A stretch of DNA of 64,000 nucleotides, from assembly GCA_907165275.2 (NCBI GenBank), contig OU015658.1:2926501-2990500 (forward strand), in the 5' to 3' direction. The DNA is from Zygaena filipendulae (lineage: Eukaryota; Arthropoda; Insecta; Lepidoptera; Zygaenidae). Each line of letters starts with the position of its first letter. Positions within the stretch are counted from its first letter, which is position 1. The notes beneath the pieces were generated by a model, which searched no databases, was not told the origin of the DNA, and saw only the letters and a list, made by a program, of their open reading frames with translations. The position numbers were made by a program, and so were the translations under genes. Positions 32,391 to 44,984 of this stretch are shown piece by piece.

Positions 32391-35300
32391 GTTTAATAAA
32401 TAATCAAAGGTTCAAACTCACAAACATAAGGCCTGAGCTCTTAGAGTATTTAACCAATACTTTACGGGTCTGAGTTCTGAGCTTAGTCTTTCTGATAAAT
32501 CTACATAAAATTCTAAATTTTATATCAGGCAAAGTTACAACTTCGTCAAAATCCCTTTAATAAAAAAATTTAAAGACGTTCTATACAAAATTTTGTCTTT
32601 CATACAACATAATATGTATATTAGTCAAAAAGTATGCATGGAAAGAGACGAAATAGCATTTTATTTAAAACGTACCTTTTACAACTTACTATTTTATTCG
32701 AATTCAAATACCTATACATTATTGCTCCAAAGAAAACAGTAAAACTAAGCCTATTTTCACTAAAATATAATTTTACAGCAAAACAGATTACAATTACATC
32801 TCTGATTTTAAAATTTTACGTGGTATCTATATTTATTTTACGCCTCATTAAGTTTAAATATGTAAATTATCATAGATAAACTTTAGAATGCTTGCTGTTT
32901 TATTTTTCGTAGATATTTTAAACACCAAAGATATGCCGACGAGCAATAAGCATCTAATCACAGAGCTGTACTAGTATAACTGGTCCATTATGTAAACAAC
33001 GCTATTACAGCTGGCCCCGACGGTCAATGATAGGTTGAGATAAATCTAGGAACACCTTTAGTGTGCCTTACACCGCTTGGATATTACCTACGGAGAGCGA
33101 CAAAGGTCGGGAACTCGACAATGCAGATGCAGATTCGAATTTACTTTCTCTTCAGACGAAAGGAAAGCGAAGTTATGTTTGCTATCAATTTCGGCGGGGT
33201 CAAAGGTAAATTAATAAAAACTTGCCAGCAGTATTAAAGAAAACAAGTCAGAACAACCCAACGTTTCTTCAAATTATGCATCCTCACACGATTTGTGAAA
33301 GTGATGTGGCGTTTATGAAGTTATTGAAGAAAAAATGCAATTTCAATAAAGTTCAAGATATGTTTGGTGATTGATAATAATAACCTTTGTAAAAATCACT
33401 GTTTTAATGCCACTGTACTACGAAATGGAAGTTAGATCAAGAATAGACCAGTCACCATAGATTTGATGACTAGGCTGCTAAAAGTTGCGTTCGTTACAAT
33501 TAGCGCAACATATCTAATTAAAGTTATAATAAAGTATCGTAATTGCCATTGTTAATTTAATCATTATTGTAATGCAGTAAAAATATATGCATGTAGGTAC
33601 ATCGTCTAAGCACAAAGTAGAATGCCCTATCCTGAGTTCCTATTAATTTTTTTATGAGAAAACTGATTCTGCTAGCTATCAATTCTTTCAGAGACGTGAA
33701 AATAATTCTGGACTCTAGATTAGAATGCATGAAACAGCAGATTGTTTTGGCAAAAAAAATCTATAATCGAAACCAGTGTTATTATAAATGTCGGTCGGAA
33801 TAGAAATTTAAAAATGAACTGGGTCGCTATTACTCAATCGTACAACAGGTGTTTTTGTTTTTTTTTATTGACTATCGCTTTGATAAAGAGTTTTCTCGCT
33901 TGTATGGACTGTTGTATGGACTGTTCTGAGCATATATGAATCTGAAATGTAATTGTTGGATAATACTCATTAAATATACAAACAAAGCAAGATTAAGTGT
34001 TTTTAATAATATTAAAATATAAATTATTATAGCTTCTAAAAGTTAAGGGTTATCAGACCAACGTTAATAGCCCATCTTGATGCATCATGAAGCTGCAACG
34101 GTTTATGAGAACCATTACAATCACTGCAGTACCGAGTTTGCTGTTAAGTATGTGTTTGACCTTAATTTGTTGGCTGACGGAGTTGTTTTCTAAGAAACAG
34201 GTTAAGAGTAATCCTCGTTTGTATGCTCAAAGCTTTATCTTGCAATTAAAATAAATGAATACATTTACATCTCTAACTTACCAATACAAGGAATGCCAAG
34301 GCTATATTACCTACATAGCTTTAGGATGTAATAAATCTTCGTCTTGACTATTAGAAAGAAACATTATTATCATTTCGATACCGTTGGTACGTACCTGCGT
34401 GCCAACATAGCAATAATAACTACAACATTTCGTATTCTAGCGCCGCCGATTCGCCCACCGCGTTCGACCCATTCGAATCACACAATTTCTCATGTTATTT
34501 CCATAACAACGTCAAATTCCTTACACATTGTGAAACAATTTAGCCGCCCGGCTACCTAGAAGGTCATTATCTCAGACCATAAATCTTCTCCGAGTCAAAT
34601 TGTTCTCATTTCACACCAAATAAGTTACGGGGAAGGCGATCGGCGCAGGCGCACGACGCGGCTGCAATTACGCATGGTAATAGCTGCGAGCGCACGCATC
34701 CACGCACCGGCCACCGTTCTAGTGGAAAACCAATAATTTATAACATCCATGTCAGCGGAACTGCACTTAGCGCACGTTGCTTGAGATATTCTGAAATATC
34801 GGGTGCCGCCTTCTTATAGTGATCGCTGCTGCTATCCCTCGACTCGACACGTGCAATGTGCTTTGTTGGAATACTTGTATACTTACTTGTGTACTTGTAC
34901 AAATTAACGCTGAGTGTTTAATCAAAGCGACTCTAAGCGCAACGAGATACTTTATACTGACACTTTATATTCATGGTCAAGTATCAGCCATCCAAGAGGA
35001 TGACGCCTATTTGGCTTAATTTCAATGACGCCGTTTTGGCATTCTGTCAAATAAAATTTTAATCTTTTTGGACACACTACTATTTCTTGTCTTCTCTTTA
35101 TAATAGATATTTCTACATTTATATAATATCTTTATAATTCCTCTTTGGACAACTTTTCCACATCTTCCTATCTTACGCTCACTCTACATACTTTCTTGGT
35201 TACTCTACTTTTATCCATTCCTTATTTATTTCTGTAACAGTATCCACAGCTCTTAACAAATACAAAATTGATACGTATACACTATAATGATTAATACGCA

Positions 35301-36742
35301 TTTTTTATTAGATCACTATATTTAACAACTGCCCCCAGGATAAGAACCTATAGAATAAACTGTAGAGATACTGTTACCAAAATGACCTTACCCATTTCAT
35401 ATAGTTTTGGCTTTAATTGTATTCTTGTATTGTTAAGGAATTTTATTAATCAGGTAGACATTTATTTAATTTACGATTAGCAGTAATTGCAACTAGTACC
35501 GAGCAGTAAGTAATTGCTAGTCCGTGTAAATATGATAGGTACGTACTTAATGGTAAATAATAAAAAAAAAAAAAATTTAATTATGTAGAGCAAAATAGTC
35601 GTTCATATCTCTATCAAAGATCGCATGGTGAGTTGAATTATACCTATAAATTAACGTGTAATTTACAAACCTAATAAAAATTTAAAAAAAAACCTTACAA
35701 GCAACAACCCTACAACCGGTTTTACACATCACAGTTTTGCCTTAAGTTAACATCGGCCAAGTAATTGTGCGGTGGGCAGTGGCAGCCCTATATTAAAGAG
35801 TTGAAACGCCTCCGACAACAAATTGATAAGGCTCATGCATAAACATGCGCTGTGCAGACATGCGCCTGCTGCCCGCAGGCTGCAGGCCACTTCTTTGTCC
35901 AGTGTAAACCTGGCCTTATGATACAGGTGCGTTTTGATAATAATTACGCACAGTAATTTGGGTCAATCATAAATTCGGTAGTCATTTGGCGCATTAACGT
36001 TTTGTTATTGCATATTTTTTGTGCCTACAGGTTGGTATATGTATTTATTTTTATTTTATTTTTACGAGTATCGAATGGATTGCCTTTTTGTTTTATTCAT
36101 GCATTTTAATTAACTAATCAACATAGTAAATACATGGTGGTACAAATTTTTAACCTTTCTTTTTTTTTTTCATTTAGGTACATTTTAATGTTCTGTTATA
36201 CAATTTATAACGGATCAGTGAAGTTATAACTTTTTAAGGATTAGAAATACTTACAATCCAGACCTAAAATTAACTGAGCTCAACTTAGTTTTACAAATGT
36301 CAAGAAAATTACACATTACCAAGAAACATACAATTATTACAAATAAATTATATACTACGCGGCAATAAGTACGTACCTTGTATTTTTTTATTTTAATAAA
36401 CTATGGGAGACAGGACAGGACCTACCTGCCTTTGATGTAAGTGCTGAAAATGTATTCCTATAAGAAGCACAGCCAATAGGTGATGTTTCGAGCCAACATC
36501 GATGATTCGGATTGAGAGTTTCGCACGTGTATTATTTGTACAAGTACATTATACGATGACGAAACTACTAAGTAAATACGAAAAGACATATTATATGAAC
36601 CAAACACGATAGGTAACTAAGTAGGTAATATAATATTAACGCGATAAAGTTTTATCTATATTTATAAAGTCGGTACTTACCAATTAAAGTTAGTTATTTA
36701 TATTATTTTTTAAGTTTTTACATAATAGGTGCATATAAGTAA
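32391..36742. other. Longest repeat-poor stretch, no gene recognised
   Basis: 4.35 kb with no copy of the abundant families. GC-richer patches: 33000-33130, 34640-34760 (GGCGCAGGCGCACGACGCGG), and 35740-35940 (GCCTGCTGCCCGCAGGCTGC). A short A-run lies near 35563. Open frames up to 81 codons are AT-driven. This is the best place in the window to look for conserved noncoding DNA. Confidence 0.3.
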
Positions 36743-36969
36743 TCCTACTAATATTATAAACGCGAAAGTTTGTAAGAATGTATGGACGGATGGATGGATG
36801 GATGGATGTTTGTTACTCTTTCACGCAAAAACTACTGAATGGAGTTAAATGAAATTTTACAATAATATAGCTTTTCTTTTACATCAGATTAACACATAGG
36901 ATACTTTTATCCCGGAATTCCCGCGGGAACACTGAAATTAACGCGAGTGAAACCGCGGGGCACCACTAG
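36743..36969 (+). mobile_element. Helitron-like copy, full length, GGAT subfamily
   Basis: 227 bp, TCCTACTAATATTATAAACG.. to ..CGGGGCACCACTAG^T. A GGATGGATGGATGGATG microsatellite is carried inside (36786-36808). Shares its 5' 100 bp almost exactly with 49094-49278. Confidence 0.9.
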
Positions 36970-38132
36970 TAGATGTATAATAATGTTATTATTTACAGGA
37001 TTAATTTTATTTCATAATATTTATAGTAATAATAAAAATAAAGACTATTATAATTATAAAACTCATACTTTTTTTAAAAGAACTAGCCTTCGGCATCACT
37101 AACTTTTGGCACGCATAGTAACTACAGGATCAACTTCTTTTCGAGCATACATAAAAATAATTTAACGTTTTTCGCTATACCTATCTACAATCATTTGAAA
37201 TTATACAAAGTACGCGCAGGCAACGTTACACATCAAATTAAAATTTATTATTATTTATTATCATTGCCAGTATTTCCTAACGTCTCATTTAGAGCTATCA
37301 GTCAAGCTATGCAGGTGCATTAAGCACTGTTCCGTTTCATACTAGTATCAATACATCCAAACTGATCATCGATTCTCAATAAAATGTTAACATTATGTTT
37401 ATGAATCTACGGTTCTAAATTGTATGTTCTTGAATAGTTTTATTAAAAGGCACATGCGGTAGCTTCGACCGAAGCTAGATGCGCAAAGAATAATAAAGTG
37501 ACCAACGTTTACATAATTAACAATCGGTACAAACGCTGGTGAGTCTTGAGTGTCGCGTATGCACAATATTACCGACAGCCATTTTGATATTTATCGCTCA
37601 ATAAAATAGCTATATAAATTCTATAGGTACACACGTACAGCGCACGACGGCTTAATAAACCATCTGTCAATTTGTTTTTATGCATACTTTTTTGCAACTT
37701 CCTATAGACAGGTGACCGATGACTTCAATTAGTGCGAACAAAAAAACAAGTGGAGTTTTCTCAGGACGTCGATCGTGCTATTTTATAACGACATTACCAA
37801 AACAAAACCAAACGTCAATCGTCAAATTTTAAAATAGTATTCGATTCAACTCTTATTTAGAAAATAACGTTGTTCAACCCTTGCCTGAACTTGAACGATC
37901 TAGGATCTAAAGTAATCTAAAAACACAACACAACTTCACAATTCTGTTTTGGCAAGTAATATCTAAGTACTTAATATCGTTCAAAAATAGCGCGATCGGC
38001 TTTCTGTAGGTCACATAAAATTTGAAGTCGTCTTAATCTAAATAAAGTTTTCTTAACATCGAGTCGTTATGACATCTCTACATATTAAAAAGGAAGATGA
38101 AGCGAAACACATGCACCTTCTTCATTCTTCGA
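36970..38132. other. No gene seen
   Basis: AT-rich. TAGCTTCG/CGAAGCTA hairpin at about 37457-37474. 37440-37640 looks single-copy. Confidence 0.3.
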
Positions 38133-38343
38133 CTAGCTGTTCCCTTCTGTTTCACCCACATTAATCTCGGAACTCTCGCGGGAATTTCGTAATAAAAAGT
38201 ACCTAGTATAGGAATCCAAAAAGTCCTTTTCTAGTCCCATGTTAACGCGGATGCAAATATCCATGATAAAATCGATTGAGTAGTTAAGGCATAATGCGTA
38301 ACAAACAAACAACCTCACACTCGCATTTATAATAGGGGTAGGA
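38133..38343 (-). mobile_element. Helitron-like copy, full length
   Basis: 211 bp, CTAGCTGTTCCCTTCTG.. to ..ATAATAGGGGTAGGA then T. Hairpin decayed. Confidence 0.8.
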
Positions 38344-38511
38344 TTCATTTATTAACAGATACCTACCCCAAACTTTATTTATGATCTTATATTAAGATTT
38401 CAGCTACTTGCGCGCTCATTTCTAGATAATTTTGTTTTTTTTTTTCTCCCTCCCTCCTCCCTTCTTTAGTACGTGCCTAGTTTAACCGTACATCTATAGG
38501 TACATATAAAA

Positions 38512-39049
38512 TGCTTAGTCCTGAATGACTGACTGACGGATACGAACGCACAGCCTATAAACCGCTGATCGTAGAGACATGAAACTTGGAGGGTGTGTAT
38601 GTATGTTGTATGACGTAGGCATCCAATAAAAAGGATTTTCCGAAATTCTACCCCTAAGGGGGTGAAAAGGATTGCAAAGTTTGTTGGCTTGTATCCGGGG
38701 TATGAGAATCAAAATTCCATTTAGTCAGTCTTGTAGATTAATAAAAAGTAATAGACCCCGATTTTTGGCTCCTTCAAATTATTGAAAAAATAATAAGATA
38801 GAACGCATTAAAGTTTAAAAGTGGGGGCTCTTGACGTCATAACGTGCTATAAACTGTAGCACGGCGTGACGTCACGCGACATTTCAACTTATTGTATCTC
38901 CGTTATTTTTTGATTATGTAAAAAATAAAAAGTACGTCTCCAATAATTTTTATTAAGACTTAGACGGACTAAAAATTAAAATTTGGTTGACAAGCCCATT
39001 CCGAGGGAACTCCGAAATTATCCCGGGTGAAACCGCGCGGGACAGCTAG
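38512..39049 (+). mobile_element. Helitron-like copy interrupted by CRE-MITE
   Basis: GACTGACTGACGGATACG.., TATGACGTAGGCATCC.., CCCCTAAGGGGGTGAAAAGG.. belong to the long internal form of this family. After the MITE it resumes CCGAGGGAACTCCG.. and ends GGGACAGCTAG. The left boundary is approximate. Confidence 0.8.
38683..38996 (+). mobile_element. CRE-MITE copy G nested in Helitron
   Basis: TTGGCTTGTATCC.. to ..GGTTGACAAGCCCA. Both octamers are intact (near 38832 and 38869). Confidence 0.85.
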
Positions 39050-39310
39050 TCCTATATATTATATGGTCATTCACGTGGTACCTACTCACCTAATATGTGT
39101 TACACGCTGCATACGACATACATATTGTTATTATGCGAACGGTGCCCTAAACCGATAGGTAACTAATTATACCTTGGGAGTTGCAAGTTGGGATCCCACA
39201 ATGGCCACCTCGATAGTAAAGCTTGAATTTATACTTCGCAACGTATCGTAAATTGGAAAATCTAATGAAACGCGCCGATAGAAATCCAACAGTAACGGTT
39301 AAGCCGTGAT
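39050..39310. other. No feature seen
   Basis: Short intergenic spacer. Confidence 0.3.
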
Positions 39311-39365
39311 GCTTTATGTGACGGGGAGTCGAACCGGCGACCTCGCGGATGGGCGAATCTCATGA
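39311..39365 (-). repeat. tRNA-like B-box fragment
   Basis: The complement reads GAGGTCGCCGGTTCGACTCC, a TPsiC-arm/B-box. No matching acceptor or D arm was found within tRNA distance, so it is a SINE head or tRNA pseudogene, not a tRNA gene. Confidence 0.4.
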
Positions 39366-39521
39366 ATGAACAACGCGCATGCGATCGCGTACACTGCAAC
39401 GGCTTGTGTTATTTATTTAACGCGTTGGTCATGTGATACCATAATAAATCGTGTTGATTCGTGGATAAAATATGGACAATTTTATTCCTTACCTCGGTTT
39501 GACACAGCTTTGTTTACTGCG

Positions 39522-39605
39522 CGTACCTTCTTCTTCTTCTTTTTTCAATATGGCAACAGACGCCTTGGATTGATAGGCGCACTATTCATGCCGATGTTAG
39601 CCGCG
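39522..39605 (-). repeat. GAA-tailed repeat fragment
   Basis: TTCTTCTTCTTC..CAATATGGCAACAGACGCC..GGCGCACTATTCATGCC, repeated almost exactly at 63853-63935. Confidence 0.65.
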
Positions 39606-41348
39606 CGTACATGCTATACAGTGCCAGAGATAATATCTCGTTTCCTCTAAGGTCAGTTTTTGACTTCTCATTTGTAATTAATTGTATTGTCACCCTGTGA
39701 TATATTAAAATATTATGTAAGTAGGACGAGTTCATAAAATCGTATTTTTATTATTACTAAATTCTCAAACCTTCCGATTTTTTTTCTATTTCTGGCGAAC
39801 ACAAAACGAACATTTGGCGTGGTAGAGCTCAATTAAAAAAAAATTTTAATCATATTTATTTTAAACGACCTTTATAAAATCAATTACATCTCGGTCCCAT
39901 TATATTATATACAAAAAAATTTTAAGAAAACAAAAATATACCTAAATCTGCACGCCAACATACACGCGACAATGAAAGATAGCAACTAAAAATACCTATG
40001 TACATAAATTGTTAAAAACAGTAAGTACCCTATTTGTGGTGACTTACATCTCTAAACAGATGTTTTGCTGCTTCAGAGATGTTAAAAATCTTGCATAGTC
40101 TACTCAAAAAATATATAACAACTTTACAAGTCTGTTTGCATGACTTTTCCTGTGTTATATCATTGATCTTGGTAGAATGTACCTAATTTGTAACAGGCGT
40201 GTTGAATATTTGCGATTGAATAGTGACTCTACCGGGAAAGGTTGCTAAAGGGTTAAGTGTTAAGGGTTACTGATTGCTTTGACTTCAATTAGCTTCGGTA
40301 GGCAGAGCCGGTATTAGTGCCAGATAGGTTTAAATGTAATAACTTGTAAAATTATAATAGGTATATTATATTTCAAGTCAGCTCTTCTGTTGCTGGTATG
40401 AGCTTACAGAAATTACAAACTGCAGGTTTATTTCGACATTTGATACCACGTTTTTGGGTTACTGCATATTAAAATATTGGAGGTTTATACATTACATTGA
40501 TCTTGTTTGCCTGATGTTTAATTGTTTCTTTTGGGGCAATAAAATATATTTGTAGGTATGTTAGTTTTAAAAAATCCAGCCTTGAACATTAAAGTATTTG
40601 CAATATAGGTATGAAATATAAAAATCCCACTGCCAATTTTAGCTAATATTGCCATGCAAATTTGTGATATTCTTATAACGCATTGTAAGTACTTATACCT
40701 ATAAAGGTGCGCTACGCAAGTCTCTCAAGTAGAGTCACATATTTTGATAGCAATCGGAAGTCATGAAAGGCAACTGCAGTACATTACCTATGCATCGCGT
40801 CTCTTGCTTCAAATCAATTTTTAAACCATAGACTAAGAAAGAGGACAAGAATAAAAATCTTTTTTTTTACCTCAATGATACTGAGATCAAGTTAGAAATA
40901 CCTACTCACATTGACCAATTAGGTAAATATATAAAATTTTCTAAGTTTCTTAATTCGGCACATAGAGCTGCCACAAAGCGGCTATTGTACCTACCTGCAC
41001 AGTTTCTCAAAGATGTTAGATACGGCCGTATAATAGCTAGTTATAGCGAATAATGCGCGCTTCAAAACGGTAATGTATAATGTAGTCATTGAAAATATTT
41101 CCCGTGTGGGAGTCAAGTGGCATTACTGGCCACCTTAATGACCGGCCGTTGGGGGTGTGCACCGTACTATCGCTCATCTCAGCATAATTCCACGTCACAC
41201 GCGTTTTGTTCCACCCATTAAAATGCCGTTGTGTGCGCGGACCATTCCACTTCATAGACAACTCCTTATCAGATAATGTTGGCTTCGAGAGAGTAGGGCC
41301 TAATTAAAATACTTACCTACGTAGTTCATCGCTGTAAAATAATAAAGT
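39606..41348. other. No gene seen
   Basis: AT-rich to 40900. 41100-41260 is GC-richer with a 74-codon minus frame lacking resemblance to known proteins. Confidence 0.3.
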
Positions 41349-41673
41349 TTTACTAGCTCAGTAGTTGGTGTGTTCGGATCAAACGTCACAAAGCGTAGGT
41401 TCAAACCCCAATGAGCTTTAGCTGAGCTTCGGTGAAGGAAAACATCGTGAGGAAACCATAGCATGGTGGTTGTACCTTCAAGTTGTAAATCTGTCACCAA
41501 GCACCTAACGGTGTGTTCCGGCAGCCCCACTTGAAAGCCAGTTCCCATCCCCATTCCAGGTCGGCAACGCACCTGCCTGCCTTCTGGTGTTGCAGATGTC
41601 CATGGGCGGCGGTAATCACTTACCATCAGGTGTACCATTTGCCCGTTTGCCCCCTATATGACATTAAAAAAAA
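41349..41673 (+). mobile_element. tRNA-derived SINE, full length
   Basis: A box TAGCTCAGTAGTTGG (41354-41368), B box GGTTCAAACCC (41398-41408), then a body containing GAGGAAACC and ACCTGCCTGCCTTCTGGTGTTG-type sequence. The LINE-derived 3' end is TTACCATCAGGTG..GTTTGCCCCCTATATGACAT and an A-run. The 112-codon frame on the opposite strand is an artefact of this element. Confidence 0.85.
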
Positions 41674-41688
41674 TCTATTTATTACATG

Positions 41689-41835
41689 CTAGCTAAGGTT
41701 TCACCCAAGTTGCCGCAGGAATTTTGAGATAAAAGTATATACCCTATATCCTATTCTGTGCCCCCGACAACGTGTGTGCAAATTTTTATGATATTCGATT
41801 GAGTAGTCAGTAGGCGTAAAAACGTAAATGTTCAT
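41689..41835 (-). mobile_element. Helitron-like copy
   Basis: CTAGCTAAGGTTTCACCCAAG start, GAGATAAAAGTATATACCC, GCCCCCGACAACGTG. The 5' end is lost. Confidence 0.65.
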
Positions 41836-42227
41836 GTATTGGAATTCAAGCTTTTCCGCTCTTCGAATTCAGAATGGATCAATGTACTTTATGATTTTGA
41901 GTATTAAAAATCAAACGATAAATAAATACGAGACTGCAGAGCATTTTATACGATTCTGTTTTTATGCTACTATAGAGAATTTATGTTAAAACAGCAGCCC
42001 ATGGTTTCCAGAACGCCTATCGAGGAAAGATAAACTAATCGACTGTTAATTTCTAGAGAACTGGAAAAAGGTTGGCACAAACAACTCGCTAACTAAAGAC
42101 TAACTGATTTGCAGATTCGAGTTTCTGGTCACAGAACGAGTCAATTAAAACTGGCATAATAGGTTTTGCCGCTGATCTTTATGATCAATCTAATCAATTC
42201 CCTAGAAACTGCAGAGGATGAGTTAAT
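41836..42227. other. No gene seen
   Basis: Nothing recognised. Confidence 0.3.
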
Positions 42228-42544
42228 AAAAAAAAAACCGGCCAAGTCCGAGGCGAACTCGCGCATCGAGGATTCCGTACAAATTACGTATATATGTAAA
42301 TAGTTCACCAATCAATCAATATGTGGAATAAACGGTCTCTTATGTAGTATCTTTTGATTGCATTGATTTAGAAGTATGGTTTTTCACAGCTTTTTTGCAA
42401 AGGATTGCAAACCTGAAACATTTAATATTAATTTCAATTTGGTACACGTTCCTGAGAATAATGGTCTTGTCAGACAGACAGACGGGCAACAAAGTGGTCC
42501 TATAAGGATTCCTTTTTCCTTCTGAGGGACGGAATCTTAAAAAT
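42228..42544 (+). repeat. Interspersed repeat, CCGGCCAAGTCCGAG family
   Basis: ACCGGCCAAGTCCGAGGCGA..ATTCCGTAC at left, and GACAGACAGACGGGCAACAA..GAGGGACGGAATC-TAAAAA at right. The two ends are mutually inverted (GGATTCCGT/ACGGAATC). A widespread lepidopteran dispersed element; class not assigned. Confidence 0.7.
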
Positions 42545-43631
42545 ATCTGTAAGTATTTGTAGCATATTCAATAGCGCCATAAATAGAACAAGTGGTTCCA
42601 AAAGGTACTCCATTACTGTAGTGTCCTGAAGAAGATTCATAAAAAAATTTAATTTTAATAAAATAAAAAAAAATTCTCTACGATAGAGTGCCTTAAAAGT
42701 AATTAGGTACCTACCTACCTATATTTGAACTATAAATTTTATGGGTTAAAGTTTAAAACTTTTTTTACAAACATTTCGAAATTGCTTGGACTAGATTTTA
42801 TAGATATTACTGGATTAGAATTAAAACCCTAAATTAGTCACAACAGAAAGTTTTAAGTACCTATTTAAAATTGATATTATAACTTTTATTCGAGACACTT
42901 TATATTTGTAATTCAGTAATATCAAATCTGCTTCAGAAGCAATTTCGAAATGTTCATAAAAAATTTGCTAGGCCAATTAAGAGGGTTCGGTAATTGCTGA
43001 AACGTGGGCAAGATCAATTTTGTTAATTGAACAGAACGGGTATACTTCGCTTTGCAATTAACCCGCAAATGTGGCGGGTGAGAACCGGCCAATGTCAAAC
43101 CTCTGTCAAGTGACCAATTATGATAGATCCCCATTGCGTGCACTTAACATGCCCCACCAGCAGCCTTATTCTATAGCATCTTATATATCGTAACATCCTA
43201 CATAACACTGGGAAAAACTGGGTAATGGGAACTGCTTTTATATAACTGTAAAAAATTATGCGCACGTGCCTATTCGGTTTATTCCGACTTGTCCGATCAT
43301 GATCGAACTCTTTGGACTTTATTTTTCTTCCGTATTCTCTTATTTACTAAAAAACTCACATATAAACACTGATAAAATAACTGAAAAAAACCTTAAATAA
43401 AAACGTAGATTAATGCGGGTAAATGACTTTTACATTAGATTTTTCAGCGTGCCTGCACTAATACACAAGAAAAATAGTATTAAAAATTGAAAAATAGCAC
43501 CCAAAGGGGTGAATGATATTTGCGGTATGATCCATCGGCAACTTGCGCGCTTAATTTTCGTATTTTTTTCTTTTTTCTACGTCAAACATTGATTTTATGT
43601 TTTTTTAAATATTTGAAACCAGAATCAAATA
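42545..43631. promoter_or_regulatory. Intergenic with homeodomain-site cluster 42960-43145
   Basis: Within 180 bp: CCAATTAAG, GGTAATTGC, GTTAATTGAAC, GCAATTAACCC and CCAATTATG, embedded in repeat-free, GC-moderate sequence. Five ATTA-type cores in a unique block suggest a candidate enhancer, but AT-rich DNA makes such cores common. Conservation would be the test. Confidence 0.15.
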
Positions 43632-44096
43632 GGGTAAAACCAGGATAGTTGCCCTGGGGGTATAGTTGCCCCGATCGTAATTACTCTAGTTTCGCAGATG
43701 AATCGCGTGCTATTTTATTTATCTATCAAAAGACTTTCCAACTAAGTACTATTAAGTGGACCGCGTCTCATGTCTCTGTGCGATTGCACGGGAACGCAAG
43801 GTGCAATCAAAGATTTTTCGGGATAGATGCCTTGTTTCCCGGCGGGTCGACTATCCTAAATGTAATTTATATGGACTAGACAACTATCCCATATATGGGA
43901 TAGATGTCACAAGAAGTAGAGGTCCGTAGAAATCGCTAATACTCTGGAAATTTCAAAGATAATGTCTTTTACATTTAATAAATTTGTAGATAAAGAACCA
44001 AAGTACTTGCCAGTTTAAAAAATAAAATATTTTGATTTATGTACTGGGAGATATAAAATGATTTCGAAAAGTGTGGCAACTATCCGGGTTTTACCC
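43632..44096. mobile_element. TA-flanked MITE with repeated ATAGTTGCC motifs
   Basis: 465 bp with inverted ends GGGTAAAACCAGGATAGTTG / CAACTATCCGGGTTTTACCC, flanked by TA on both sides (43630-43631, 44097-44098), a mariner-like target. ATAGTTGCC recurs subterminally. An exact 20-bp palindrome sits at 43884-43903 (CTATCCCATATATGGGATAG). Confidence 0.8.
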
Positions 44097-44429
44097 TACT
44101 ATAAACGCCTTCTTTAAGGAAGTTCCTTATTTAACCTTACATGCTGTATATGTATAAATCTGGGTGTTTAATATGTCCACGCTTTAATTATGGAAAAAGC
44201 AAAAAGTTTGGAATAAATTCGGAATAGGTCCCCTAGCGCGGTTAGGTACTCGATCCAGAAATAAACTGTGTCCATTACCTACCTCAGAGGTATGCCGAAT
44301 GCAATTAATCCGATTATCGCCCATCCAATCAAGGTGGGTAACATAAAAACTGAATTAAACAATTTAGAAACATGTTGTGTTCAGTTTTTAGGTTATAACA
44401 TAAATATGTATTGGGTAGATAATATAATA

Positions 44430-44752
44430 GGGATGTTGACTACTATTGAAAATCAAAATTCTAATTAGTCCTTCAGTTAGAAAATAAAAAAACAATAGAC
44501 ACGTATTTTTTGCTTTTTTAAATAAATTAAAATATACAGAGATAAAGCGCATTAAAGTTTAGGATGAGGAGGTCGTGACGTCACTAACCACAAAACCGCC
44601 ATACAAACTGTCAGAATAGTGACGTCACGCGAAATTTCAACTCAATATATCGCCGTTATTTTTTGATTACGTAATAGAAGAAAAAATACGTGTCCAATAT
44701 TTTTTAATAATCTACAAGACGGACTAAAAAATAAAAATTAGTCAACATGCCC
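44430..44752 (+). mobile_element. CRE-MITE copy H
   Basis: GGGATGTTGACTAC.. to ..TTAGTCAACATGCCC. Octamers at 44576-44583 and 44620-44627, both intact. Very close to copy I. Confidence 0.9.
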
Positions 44753-44984
44753 ATTGTCGTAAGTTTAATTTTATTAACTGTTTTACATACACGCACAAAC
44801 GCATACTTACTAGAATCATAACGGTGCGTTGTGAAAAACTAAATAACAGGTATGAAACTTTCTTCAAAGGAAAATTCTTTACCTATACCATAAGTAGCTA
44901 TAGTTTTTTCTGTTTTTAACTTATGGATTGATTAAACAAAAATCCCTAAAATACGTAATCCCTTATTTGAAACCATTTGAAACT

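Noticed and set aside
36781..36808. CRISPR-like or regulatory tandem repeat
   Set aside because: It is a GGAT microsatellite inside a Helitron copy. No CRISPR-type repeats with unique spacers occur anywhere.
39311..39365. tRNA gene on the minus strand
   Set aside because: Only the TPsiC arm is convincing, with no matching 5' half.
41300..41638. 112-codon minus-strand frame
   Set aside because: Lies almost wholly inside a tRNA-derived SINE on the opposite strand.
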